DNA of 64,000 bases from Microvelia longipes (lineage: Eukaryota; Arthropoda; Insecta; Hemiptera; Veliidae). Positions within the stretch are counted from its first letter, which is position 1, and each line of letters begins with the position of its first letter. The notes under the pieces were generated by a model, which saw only the letters and a program-made list of their open reading frames with translations, was not told the origin of the DNA and did no database searches. The stretch spans positions 24,048,110 to 24,112,109 of the forward strand of contig JACMZG010001863.1 in assembly GCA_018340805.1 (NCBI GenBank). The letters are read 5' to 3'. Both the position numbers and the translations under genes were made by a program. Below, piece after piece: positions 46,901 to 56,435 of this stretch.

Positions 46901-49900
46901 CAAGACCTCCTAAATAGTTTTTACTAAGTTCCCTGTCTGTAAGCATATGCTTGGATAGATTGGAAATTTGGCACACATTTATTCCTACATAGGACCAATA
47001 AATATGCCAGGTTCCAACTTATAGTCAGCATTAGTTAATTTTTTATCAAATGACCTGAACATGATTAAAATCTTTGCAAATCAAAAAAACCATTCGAGTT
47101 AAAATTTGGCACTAGTGTATCCCTTTATATAATAAACAAGTATACAAAATTTTGTTTTAATATGGCTATTATCAAGAGTTGTTGTCAGAATACTTTTGTT
47201 AAGCAGTATTGAGTGTGGGGAATCAAACAAATTGTTTAAAGTTTAATAGTCCAAGAGCTGGACCTGATAAAATGTGACTCATTTTGTACTACTTCAAACC
47301 AAATTTTTCTGAAAATATACCTTAAATTACAAGAAAAAGCATAGTCTGCCTATCCAGAGTGGAGCTCTTCATATAAATGCACTCACACAAAATTTAAGAA
47401 AATCGCACAAATTTCAGTTTTTTTGGAACAAGTAGCTCCCTGTGGGTTGTATGCAAAACATGAAAAAGACATTTTTTTAAAGCTGATAATATTCCCTATA
47501 AAATGAATGTGAAATCATTAAAATCAAATAAATACAACCAATATTTTGACTCTTTCAAAAACACCAAAAATTGGTTCATTTATGCAAAGTCAGCGAATTT
47601 CTTTAAAAAAGAAATGATGAAATGATTTTTTTGACCATTTAACAAATGTCATAACTTTAGTTGTAGATATCAAATTATAGCAGAAAAACACTCGTTTCAA
47701 AGGAAATTTTATCAGCTTTAAAAAATGTTCTCTTCATGTTTTGCACACGACCTGCAGGAAACCACCTATTGCCAGAAAACTGAAAATTGTGCGATCTTCT
47801 AATATTTTGAGAAAGCGCAGTTATATGAAGGGCTCCACTCTGGATAGGCAGACTATGCTTTTCCTTCATAATTTAAGGTATATTTTTAGAAAAATTTGGT
47901 TTGAAGTAGTACAAAATGAGTCAAATTTTTTAGGCCTGGCTCTTGGACTATACGAATGAAGGATGCAAGTCAGAAGTGATGAGGATAAGCATAGCATATC
48001 TAATAAGAAAGTTCTCACGTCAAGATTTTACCAACTTTTCAATAGAAAAATGAAATTTACATTTTTGTTATAAGGTCTTAAGCTGTAATAAACTTACAAA
48101 TGAATTATAAATTTCAAGCTGATCATTTTACAGCCTGAGCTCTAGTTATTAAAGTTGTTTTCTTACCATACAGTATCAAATAAATAGATTTATTTCATCC
48201 CAAGTCTTTTTATTAAGGTTTTGTTAATTACATAGGTCAAACTACAAAAAAGTTACAATTTCATAAAATGCTGTGTCTCTTGAATATACAACTATGCATG
48301 ACTTCCTTCAAGAAGAAAGATTATAAAGTTATAAACTCTACAAATCTTTTTGAAAAGTTAGCTGCTAGTTAGCACAAGCTAGCAAGGTGTGACATTGGCA
48401 CCATTATATGGTTCCCAATTAGAAAGATGCTTAGCAGAGCTCAATGAAACAAACATATGCTAAGTTCTCATCACCCCTATCAGTGGTATATTTATCATAG
48501 ATCACTCAACATCATAGATTTGTTTTTTAAACCTTTTATTATTATTTTTTGTTGATTTTTAAGTTTACATTAAATGTTCACTAAAATAAGAAGTTAAAAC
48601 CTTTTTTTAAGCACAGTAATAAGGAAAAAGGCATATTTGTTATTGATAACAAAATCAAGTTAAAATTGTAATGAAAAAACTTACCGGTCTGGTGATGGGT
48701 TGAGGAGGTTGCTCTGCAGCTCTCATAACATTTGCTGCTTGGTTCATACTGTGGAAAGGGAAAACTTTAGGAGGAGGCGCTCTGGGTTGAGCAGTAGGTG
48801 GAGGAAGAATAGGTTTAGTAGGTGTCCCAACCAACCCTGACGGACCAGCAAGAGGAGTAGAAGGACTGGTTAGGGGTGTAGTAGAAGGCCCAGGTGCTAT
48901 TAGTGGACTAGTTAACCCACTGGTAGATGGCCCTGCCACCGCTACTATAGGGCTAGGTAAAACACTAGTAGAGGGTCCAGTAACAATACCACTAGGACCT
49001 GGTAAAGATAGATCTCTGGAGGGACCAGGTATAGAGGTGCCTCCAAGGATGGTAGAGGGCCCTGGTAAAGGTCCAGAATTCAACACATTTGTTACAACTA
49101 AACCTAAAACAATTCAAATAAAAACATTAAATGATAAAAAACACATAATACAAAAATGTAAATAATAAACAAATTAAATTTCCTTAAACATAACACCCAT
49201 ATTTAAATAGCATAGAAATATAGTACAAAGAGGCAACCCCAGTTGGGTTACAGTACAGTTCTCTCAGGGTGGCTTAAGACTTTCCGATGTTGTGAGATAA
49301 GCACTGCTAGAAGAAGCAGTCATCTTCAGACAAGAAAATATCTTAACTATTAGATAAACAAGGATAGTAAGATAATTTCTTAAGACAAAAGGGTGCCAAT
49401 AAAATAACATACATCTTTTTGGCATTCTAGCCAATCATTATGCAATATTCTTTACTTTCAATGCAGTAGACCATGCGTACTTTTTTAAATCAATGTATGA
49501 TTTGTTTTAACTCATCAATAGTTACATCAATTTTAACTAGACAATAATTACATGCTCTTTGTTAAAAAAAGTTTTCCTTGTATTATATATTATGAATAGG
49601 AATCAAAAAAATTGTATAAACAAAATACAAACCTGATAGAGATGATCCAGGGAGACAACTCATTGCAGTACCTCCTAAACCAGGCAGAGTGGAACTTGGA
49701 GGAAGAGGAAGAGTATTAGGATCTACTTGGGGTTGCTGGGGCTGCTGAACAGCACCAGCACCTACTCTAATAACCTGGTCAGGATCCAACTGAACAGAGA
49801 GTATTCCGAGCCTAGATAAGACTGAGTCACCGCCCAGGGCAAGAGCTCTCAGTCTCTGAGCTGCATCACCCGGGATCGTGAATGTAACTCGAACCGAGTT

Positions 49901-51087
49901 CCATGGCTCCACTTTTCTCACTCGAACTCGCTCTTCACCTGAAATAATGATAAATATTGCAAGACATAAATAGAATATTAGTAATAATTTTAAGATATTA
50001 AAAGGTTTAGACACCACAGACAAAGGATATATAGATAAAGAAAGATGGCCCTGGGATTTATTATTTTAGACCAAAAAAGTTAGTTCCGTAGCCAATTAAA
50101 TTAACATAGTTCCACCATGCCAATTACAAGAATGCACCACAGTAGTCTTTTTTCAGCAAACTATATCTGGCACTAAACTAACTAATCTACCAATTCTGTC
50201 TCTCTCTTATACCTTGTGACATTCTATACCTACTATTTTCTTGGACCAAAATATTAAATACTATGAGTTTTAGGTGGAACTGGTGTAAAGAGAATAACAA
50301 ATATATAATTCATAATTAAGAATAAATCATCACATAAAACATATAATTAAGGATAAAAGTTGTCGATTTTTTATTCTCTTAAGACCAGTTCCACCTAAAA
50401 CTCATAATTAATAATTTTAAGCATCTCTTAAATATACATAAATAAATACTTTTACTAAGTAAATTTAAAAAAATTAGATCAATTTAAAATTTTACATGTA
50501 AGTATAATTTTATGCATAGACTTCCACACTTTTTAAAATATATTCAACACATTATTTTCCATGTAATTAACTCATATTAACTATAATCACAACTGGTTAA
50601 GTAAAAAATATTAAGTAGAAAGAAAAAAGGTAAAAGTACATAATTCTTTTCAGGTTTAAATAGAACACTATTTTGCAATAACATTAATCATCTCAGACTG
50701 TTTAACTTCAAAATAATTTATAACTATATTAATGTTTTCTTTAAAAAAAACCATTGCTGTTTTTGTAATGAACAACACTTGTTTATCATCAATATAATAC
50801 TTAATTATAGTTTAAAAATATATTATTAACGATGACTTACCAGTATTAAGAAGCTTGTTAAGCCCAGAAAGAATTCTTCTAAAAGACTTGTTGAATGCAG
50901 GGTCACCAAGTGTACCTTTGCAGGTTATGATGCACAACTCATGTGATTTTCTTCTTACAAAAGTGTGCCTAACTGGTTCCTCTCGAGTCTCAGTGTCAAC
51001 ATGTTTATTTTCTAAATCTCTCAGGGGTTCCAAATCTAATACGGGGCTACCCTCTGCCCCTTTTCTTTCACCCCCGTCTTCAGCCAT
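31947..51087 (-). CDS. NCOA6: Nuclear receptor coactivator 6 homolog (NCOA6/ASC-2)
   Basis: NCOA6 is a nuclear coactivator that bridges nuclear receptors to MLL3/4-type H3K4 methyltransferase complexes. Coding exons (minus): 50841-51087, 49633-49938, 48685-49103, 46071-46478, 44894-45162, 43458-43569, 42688-42802, 42173-42271, 41722-42025, 40815-41124, 39319-39493, 38135-38263, 36567-36737, 35107-35389, 34436-34551, 33405-33582, 32510-32736 and 31947-31999. Phases agree throughout: 3921 nt, 1306 aa. The start is ATG 51087 (MAEDGGERK) with an in-frame TAA upstream. Diagnostic text is KVEPWNSVRVTFTIP (91-105), the conserved N-terminal NCOA6 domain, and SPLLVNLLQ (344-352), a near-exact copy of vertebrate NR box 1. 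A second LxxLL (LLEQLL) ends at 1048, and the basic C terminus is AKRRRMSKDMK. The rest is Ser/Thr/Pro-rich and disordered-looking. The human protein is about 2060 aa, so this one is compact and lacks poly-Q. Confidence 0.9.
33660..34355 (+). other. Cluster of plus-strand open segments in an NCOA6 intron
   Basis: Three consecutive plus-strand open segments lie in this intron, antisense to NCOA6. One ends at about 33786 and includes MVLCEWRFDKEQFYDKSSNE. The second is 33933-34127, with SLAFAASCECCKNLAYLFFE and a hydrophobic end. The third is 34152-34355, a basic segment with YDRFHRIFCLRVRILEAYRR. I recognise no family. They may be a transposon remnant or chance frames. The basic third segment is the most protein-like. 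Confidence 0.25.
36969..37010 (-). ncRNA. Type I hammerhead-ribozyme-like motif H1
   Basis: The minus strand shows stem I GGCA (37010-37007) paired with TGTC (36972-36969), the core CTGATGA (37006-37000) and stem II GAACT/AGTTT with a GTTA loop. The core GAAA (36984-36981) and a two-pair stem III (A-U, G-C) closed by TCGG follow, with a predicted cleavage after TC. One extra U lies before stem II. All invariant core bases are present. The tiny stem III is typical of minimal hammerheads in retroelements. Confidence 0.55.
37162..37203 (+). ncRNA. Type I hammerhead-ribozyme-like motif H2
   Basis: This is an inverted partner of H1. CTGATGA lies at 37166-37172, stem II is AAACT/AGTTT (the H1 stem GAACT has changed but pairing is kept), GAAA lies at 37188-37191, and stem III and the TC cleavage site match H1. 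Stem I is GGCA with AGTC, so the pair next to the cleavage site is lost relative to H1. Confidence 0.5.
38975..39075. repeat. Short palindromic MITE-like element
   Basis: The arms TTCAAGCTTTTGAGGAGGA and TCCTCCTCAAAAGCTTGAA are perfect inverted copies separated by about 45 bp, which itself contains the hairpin TTTGCCTATT/AATAGGCAAA. It lies in the NCOA6 intron between exons 11 and 12. Confidence 0.7.
40150..40480 (+). repeat. Transposon-like remnant in NCOA6 intron
   Basis: The text GATAACTGCTGAAAATTAAC, CGATTTTAATGAAGCTTAGT and GGCCAATATGGCGG is unlike the surrounding AT-rich intron and has the style of diverged non-coding transposon sequence. No second copy was found in this window, so this is a weak call. 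Confidence 0.3.
42416..42453 (-). ncRNA. Hammerhead-ribozyme-like motif H3 (core damaged)
   Basis: The minus strand shows stem I CCTG (42453-42450) paired perfectly with CAGG (42419-42416), core CTGATGA (42449-42443) and stem II GGTG/TGCC with a TTA loop. AAAAA stands where GAAA is expected, then stem III ACCGGT and a TC cleavage site. The layout is right, but loss of the core G predicts inactivity. It lies between NCOA6 exons 7 and 8. Confidence 0.45.
42917..43020 (-). repeat. Possible non-LTR element 3' end with simple tail
   Basis: On the minus strand, a segment with GTAGAGACTAACTTGTC runs into AAACAAATAAAG followed by (AAT)n. A simple-sequence tail next to unique-looking sequence is typical of some LINE or SINE ends. 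Identity is uncertain. Confidence 0.3.
44120..44575. mobile_element. MITE with about 65-bp inverted ends
   Basis: The left arm begins ACAATTCTGGAGC and runs through GACAGGCAAATTCCCTTTGG to CCATGCTTAA. The right arm is an imperfect inverted copy (reverse complement begins AATAATTCTAGTGC and includes GTCAGGCGGATTTCCTTTGG). An inner inverted pair TTTTCAAAGGAAATG / CATTTCCTTTGAAAA nests inside. There is no ORF. It lies in the NCOA6 intron between exons 5 and 6. Confidence 0.75.
46540..46776 (-). other. 78-codon open segment, possible alternative NCOA6 terminal exon
   Basis: It begins directly after an AG (TTATTTAG) and runs 78 codons to TAA without interruption. The text begins VYKLPLTCFCEAIAVQRFS and includes KKILDLVREKDYSDLDQLRG and LYNRLPVTLQMGSF. 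Composition is balanced, unlike random frames in this AT-rich DNA. It is in phase 0, the same phase NCOA6 exon 3 (ending at 48685) needs, so inclusion would end the protein early. I do not recognise the sequence. It may be a captured transposon or gene fragment, or a real alternative last exon. The pyrimidine tract before the AG is poor. Confidence 0.35.
46885..47215 (+). repeat. Dispersed repeat, copy 2
   Basis: A diverged copy of the 2490-2945 repeat in the same orientation, sharing GGTGTTTTCAAGACCTCCT-like, TTTTTACTAAGTT, TTGGCACA and GTGTATCCCTTTATATAATA-like blocks. It directly precedes the foldback element at 47249, in an NCOA6 intron. Confidence 0.6.
47249..47948. mobile_element. 700-bp foldback/MITE element flanked by TA
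   Basis: The left end GTCCAAGAGCTGGACC and right end (reverse complement GTCCAAGAGCCAGGCC) begin inverted arms of about 230 bp. Shared blocks include GACTCATTTTGTACTACTTC and CAGTCTGCCTATCCAGAGTG-like text. TA dinucleotides lie on both sides (47247-47248 and 47949-47950). There is no transposase. A partial relative lies at 51523-51780, and the ends resemble the 13100-13665 element. Confidence 0.8.
50257..50412. repeat. Hairpin element with about 42-bp arms
   Basis: The arm near 50259-50299 (ATGAGTTTTAGGTGGAACTG followed by GTGTAAAGAGAATAA) is inverted near 50365-50407 (TTATTCTCTTAAGACCAGTT, CCACCTAAAACTCAT). It is a MITE-like hairpin in NCOA6 intron 1, with a spacer of about 65-70 bp. Confidence 0.7.
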
Positions 51088-51121
51088 CCACACACTAACA
51101 CTTTAAGCTCGACAGTTTAAC
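51088..51121 (-). other. NCOA6: NCOA6 5' UTR part of the first coding exon
   Basis: GTATTGCAG before position 51121 is a good splice acceptor, and TAA stands in frame six codons before the ATG at 51087. The start codon is therefore firm, and a further untranslated exon must lie upstream. That exon was not located. Confidence 0.6.
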
Positions 51122-54100
51122 CTGCAATACATTTGTTTTACTAGCTAATGGAGGGAAAAAATAAATTTGCTTCAATGATTTATAAATGAATATAAAAAGC
51201 AAATATACTCAAGCTTTCTACTGATTTTGGGGAAACAAATTTATGTCAATCATTAGAAGTGACAGTTCGACGCAAAATAAAATTTATCATGTACAGAATT
51301 CTTCCATAGCTCAAAAGTAGCTCTCAGGAAATATATAAGATGTATAGGGTCATCAAAGACTTCATTGGATCTTTTTAATTTCTATAACCGTAGCTCTAAT
51401 GTTTCTTAACTCAAAATTATGGACTCAGTTATACAAGTAATAATTGTTATCACTTCATTTAATAAAAGATCTTTTATTATTTATATTTAGAAACCAAGTT
51501 TGTCTGTCTGCACAAACATTTTAGTTCAGGAGCACAACTTGAAAAATCATAACTCATTTTGTACAACTTCAAACCAAATGTTATTGAAAAAAGACCTTAA
51601 ATAATGAAAAAACAAAGTCCTCCTATCTACAGTGCCCACTCAAATGACCACCAATCACCCAAATGATCTTGCCCACTCAAAATTTTATAAAATCACACAA
51701 ATTTTAAATTCCTTGGAATAAGTGGTTCCCTATTAGTTGAATGTAAAGCTAGAAGAGTGCAATTTGATCACTTTAACAAAGTTCAGAAGACATCTGAGGG
51801 CATAGAAGTGGTCCTGCAAAGTCCAGTGGTGATTGATTACAATCCTTTATTCAAAGGATCTCATGGCTTCATAGCTTTCTTTTTAGATCATTATAAAATG
51901 TATTATTTGAGTTAACTTATCATTCAAAATATTATTTCTTTATCATCTATAGTTTATTAGATATGAAGCCTTTAAGTTAGATGATTTTGATACTCGCACA
52001 CTCATCATAATTCTTAGGCACTTCCAGCAATCGTAGACATTTGAAATTCCCAAATCCATAAAATATTATAAAAACCTAACATGCTCAGTTACTTCTACTA
52101 AATATGTACTATTAAAGACGAAAGTTAATTCTTTTTGTACAATGAGAACTAAATTATACCTAGTCGATAACTCAAAAACTAAGACTTTTAAAGTTTTGTC
52201 TAGAAAAAATTATTTCCTCTATTGATGCGCTACCTAGTAGGGAACAAAAACTAACATATCTGAGAGATACAATTTGACAGGAGTTAAATAGAGTAAAACA
52301 ACCCAAGGATTTTAGAAGGAACTTATAAAAAAATACTGAAATTCCCAACAAAAAATATAAGTAAAGCAACTTGCTTGTAGTTGTATATGATCAAAATTGG
52401 ATATACCTGGCAATCACAAAGACTAAGCAAGTAGAGGATGGGTTCATTGAGTTACACACTGAGAATGGGTGTGTGATATATATTCATCAATGGAACTACA
52501 AGAGGAACTCCCCCCCCCCTCCAAGACGGACTGTGACTTGTAGTTGTTGTTGTCAAGTATTCTGACCAACGGACAGAATGTGATTTGTTAAAAACTGACA
52601 TGAATAGTGAACCAAAAAAGTCCTAAAATAACAAATGAAATTTCCATTTAAATAATGTGGAATACTACTGTAAAAGTCTGAAGAGGGGTAAACACTATCA
52701 AAAAAATGTTTATTGTGAAATTTACCTACGTGGGGAGAACTATGATAATTAACTGTATACTTTAGAACATGCAGCAATGCTGAACAATTTTTCACTTCCT
52801 GTTTTAAGATAAAGGTATAAAGTCCGATATTAGCAAGCCATTGAGCTATAACATTTTTCTATGACACCAATATTTGAAGGTAAGAATTATTTTTTTTATT
52901 AATTTAAAATATAATGGCATGTTTTTATAATTTTCAACTAAATTAAGTACATGGATAAAAATACATACTGTTTATAATAAAAAATAATTTAAAAAAAAAC
53001 CAAACAATACGTTGGGATGTGTAATATCAATTATAATATAAATAATACATCCAAAAATGTATATTTAGCAATTCAGCACCATTAATTTAATAAATGCTAT
53101 TAAATAGTTTATACATTTTCATTGTACTAATGGGTCTAGCTCTAGGTAAGAACAAAGAACTATTTACTGTTATTCAATAATGAGAGAAAAATTAAGTTAA
53201 TAACTAATAAAATAACAAAAAATCAACAAGACACTTAGCAGATATCAACATTAACCAAAAATACAGGGCTTTTATAAATTGGAGTTGTAAAGCTATGATT
53301 TACTAGCAAAAAACCTAGGATTTACTGCACTTAGGCCTTATACAGTAATATATACAAATCATTTAAAATAACTAACAGATAATGTATCAATCCTAAATAA
53401 TGAATTAAATATGTAAAAATAAAAATATGTCCTAATAAAAGAGAATGGACATAATTCATTGTCATTTTTGTAAATATATTTTCATTTAACTATAAATTTA
53501 ATAGTAAAATCTGAATAGTTAAGCACAAAATTTTTGCTTTTGTATTGTTTTAATTAATATATAACAGTTAATTTGTAGATTAATATTTCAGTTCTCTTAA
53601 TATTTCAGTTCTCTTAATATTTCAGTTCATTAATGACTGTTAAGTAATTTTCTTTAAATTTTAATCACGTATAATTGAATGAAACTACATATTTTTAAAT
53701 ATCAATAACAAATATATTAGATAATCTCAGAGGGGTATTAATTCTTGGAGAATCAATCTAATGCTTAAATCTTACATTATACAGATTTCTATCCTCTTTA
53801 AAAGTTACAAGACTATTTTAATACTTAGGAAATATATCAGAAACAATCTTACAAATATATTCGTAGGAATGAAATAAAAATACAGGATACTTTACATTTA
53901 AATAAAATACAAATATTTTATATAGTTTTGTTTTATAATTTTTTAATACCAATAAAGGAAAAATCAGAATACATAATTTAAGGTAATAGTAATATAAGTG
54001 AGGAAAACTGTTATTAATTCGCTGTATTTAGTAATTTATTAATTTATAAAAAATTTAATAAAAAAGGGTATTATATATTATACTACCCATATTCTACTAC

Positions 54101-55527
54101 ATGGGTGCCAAATTTCAAACCGATTAACAAATTTTTCAGTATTTTCTGGATTTTCAAAATGTCATTATTGTGGGTTACTGACGTCATAAAAAATATCTTT
54201 GGAATAGCACAACTAGAGCTTATGATTTGTTTTTGAACTAAGTTTCAGCTCTCTACCATAAATATACTGGGAGAAATGATGATAACTGATACACACACAG
54301 ACAACCTAATTAAAAACGCCTGAAAGGGACAATTCAGGTGAATTTCAGATTTCTTTACATATACAAAACTTTTCCTATATACCTACAGTATCAATGAAAT
54401 AAAGTAAAATGGAGCATAGAATATTTTTGCACATAATATTATTTTTACTGACTTTGGATTTTCCAACCAAATGCCAATAGTGGCCAACAAGTATGATACT
54501 GGGACAAACAATCTTTAAAGACTTTTATTGTGGCATCTCTAAACATTAAAAACGCATCAAGACTAGATATGTAATTTCAAGAATGTTTTAGCATGAAAAG
54601 GTTTTGGTAAGTAATTAAGTAATTTTAAATTTCAAGTATAAACAAACATACAGCAATTTTGATTGCTGGTCTCCATAATAAATATTAACGGATTACAAAT
54701 AAAACCAATAGGATAATTGTGGTGAAATACCTCCCTCCTCATTTAAAAAAACACACTACTTTAAGCTGGTGTTAGATGTCTTCTGGTTTATTTAAATATA
54801 TTTCCAAGTGCATAATCTTCACACTCGAAAGTTGATTTTATACTTTAAAGGAATTTTAAATAAATACAAGTCTTATCTATAAATACTAAATAGACAACTG
54901 ATGTGAAGTTTCTTTGTGAAGAAACAAAACTCTTAATTTTGTTAAGCTATTTATAATATAAATATAAATTAATCCGTATTATTAAATAGAGTTGACAAAT
55001 TTCAATAAAATATAACAAATAAGTAGTCAATAAACAAAAATATTTTCCGTTTCCAAATAAAAATAAAAGCATAAACAAGACCAACATATCAAAAATCAAG
55101 CCTAACATTTACTTCAATAAGCACAGAACTGAGAAAAATATTATTAATTTTATACAAATAAGGCAAAATAAAGTGGTTTAACGTTAATTATTCCACTTTT
55201 GAAGATCTATACAAGGGAGTAAGGAAAAAGGTAGCAGAACGAAAACCTAGAAGAGAAGTAGAGTACTTAAGTTTCAGTCAATAACTAACCTCAAAAAACA
55301 AATATATTATATGCATATTTAATAAAATATATTAAAATGTCTGATTAGAAGCTAAAAATTAACGTTAAAACAAAGAAAACGGAAAAGGGTGTAAAATAAA
55401 ACGAATTAGAACAGAGGAAAAGGGAGCTACGTTCGATCCTACCTACATGAAAACAGATGATGGCCCCCCGCTATCTACAACCTCCCATTTGTTTGTACTA
55501 AATAAAACTTGGTTTTTCACAAATAAT
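51122..55527. other. AT-rich intergenic DNA with repeat fragments
   Basis: There is no coding gene. A partial copy of the 47249-47948 element lies at about 51523-51780 (AGTTCAGGAGC, CATAACTCATTTTGTAC, AACTTCAAACCAAATG). A repeat shared with 56200-56435 lies at about 54165-54430. The remainder is AT-rich without visible signals. It must contain the untranslated first exon of NCOA6 or be part of its first intron, plus the 3' UTR of the microprotein gene. Confidence 0.55.
54165..54430 (+). repeat. Dispersed repeat family R3, copy 1
   Basis: Shared in order with 56200-56435: TTTTTGAACTAAGTTTCA(G/A)CTCT, ATACTGGG(A/C)G, ATGATAAC, a CA-rich run, CAGACAAC, CCTGAAA, GGTGA and CTTTTCCTATATACCTAC. Both are plus-oriented. 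There is no ORF. It is perhaps the 3' part of a retroelement, with a CA microsatellite inside. Confidence 0.65.
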
Positions 55528-55882
55528 TTACACTTCTGTGATTAAAAATCGCCAGTATAGAAATATTAGAATCGCAACGAGACCAATAGGACCTAAAATG
55601 CAGATCAGTTGATCCCTAAAAGGCCATTCGAACCACCATTTTATTAAGGGTTGAGCACCCATGCCTAAGCCGATATGGGTGCCTTATATTTATTCTGTTT
55701 TAATAATATTAAAAAAATAATGGACAAAAACTCTATATAATAATGGGATATGTATGCGAGAAACCGAAATTGTGCCAAAACTCTACAAAACAGAAGCGCC
55801 CAAACAGGAAAAATGGAGGAATTACGAGAAAAAGTTCATTAAAAACCCGATTCTTACCAGTAGTATTGTATCCATTCGACAT
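55528..55882 (-). CDS. 59-aa single-pass membrane microprotein, two exons
   Basis: Exon 1 (55858-55882) codes MSNGYNTT plus one base, followed by the donor GTAAGAA. Exon 2 (55528-55682) follows an AG at the end of an intron of about 175 bp with T-rich stretches. Joined through a glycine codon, they give 59 aa ending at TAA 55528-55530. After a Gly-rich start (GTHIGLGMGAQP) comes a Trp/Phe-rich amphipathic stretch (IKWWFEWPFRDQ). One hydrophobic helix follows (about residues 37-54, LICILGPIGLVAILIFLYW), ending RFLITEV. The frame across the junction is unique, and exon 1 sits just downstream of a promoter-like patch. I do not recognise the family. A weaker reading uses the internal Met (44 aa). 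It resembles small integral membrane proteins of mitochondria or ER in architecture only. Confidence 0.65.
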
Positions 55883-56029
55883 CACTCTGGAAAACACATC
55901 AGTCACAATAAATCACTGTAGAACTTAAACGCACACTTAAATAGTTACTTCCGATACCTAAAATAATTACATTTCGCACAAAATAGTCAACAAAAATTAA
56001 AAAATTAATCTTAAAAAACTGTAGTGGAC

Positions 56030-56130
56030 AATAACAAGTTCGGCCATTTGTGAAGCTGCCATATGACCTGCGCGGATCGATCCACAGCATTCTGGGAAAT
56101 AACTCTTGACTTAAGCGCGGGAAAATTGCA
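56030..56130. promoter_or_regulatory. Probable TATA-less promoter, possibly bidirectional
   Basis: In an AT-rich setting this patch is GC-richer and carries TTTTCCCGCGC (minus strand, 56115-56125), an E2F-type site. TTTCCCAGAATGC (minus, about 56087-56099) resembles a ZNF143/STAF site, and GGCCATTTG resembles YY1 text. It lies about 150-250 bp upstream of the microprotein ATG and upstream of the divergent UBE2L3 gene, whose first coding exon needs an untranslated upstream exon. Motif calls are by eye. Confidence 0.5.
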
Positions 56131-56199
56131 TTTAAATCAAATTGTAAAAAAAATAAATATTTAACGCTTTTCAGGTGGTTAAATTAAATGACGAAATGG

Positions 56200-56435
56200 T
56201 GGACTGATTTTTGAACTAAGTTTCAACTCTTTAGCATGAATACACTGGGCGCTACGATGATAACACACACACACACACACACACACATTTTCAGACAGAC
56301 AACTTTGTGAAAACCAATGAGGAGGCCTTTAATACACCTGAAACGGATAATTTAGGTGACATCCCGGTTTCGTATTTTTTTGGAAACACAATACTTTTCC
56401 TATATACCTACGGTATAAATGAGGAAAAGTAAAAA
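56200..56435 (+). repeat. Dispersed repeat family R3, copy 2, with (CA)n
   Basis: The second copy of the repeat at 54165-54430. It contains a perfect CA microsatellite of about 12 units (roughly 56262-56286) where the other copy has ACACACACA. Confidence 0.65.

Noticed and set aside
51087..51093. A start two codons upstream of the NCOA6 ATG (51093)
   Set aside because: The codon there is GTG, not ATG. The ATG at 51087 has an in-frame TAA six codons upstream and is the only sensible start.
52505..52530. C-run and neighbouring frames as a gene start
   Set aside because: A short homopolymer and chance frames only, with no coding signal or family match.
55528..55662. A single-exon 44-aa protein starting at the internal Met of the microprotein
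   Set aside because: Possible, but the upstream ATG exon with a good donor joins in phase and extends the protein with further plausible residues. The two-exon model was preferred.
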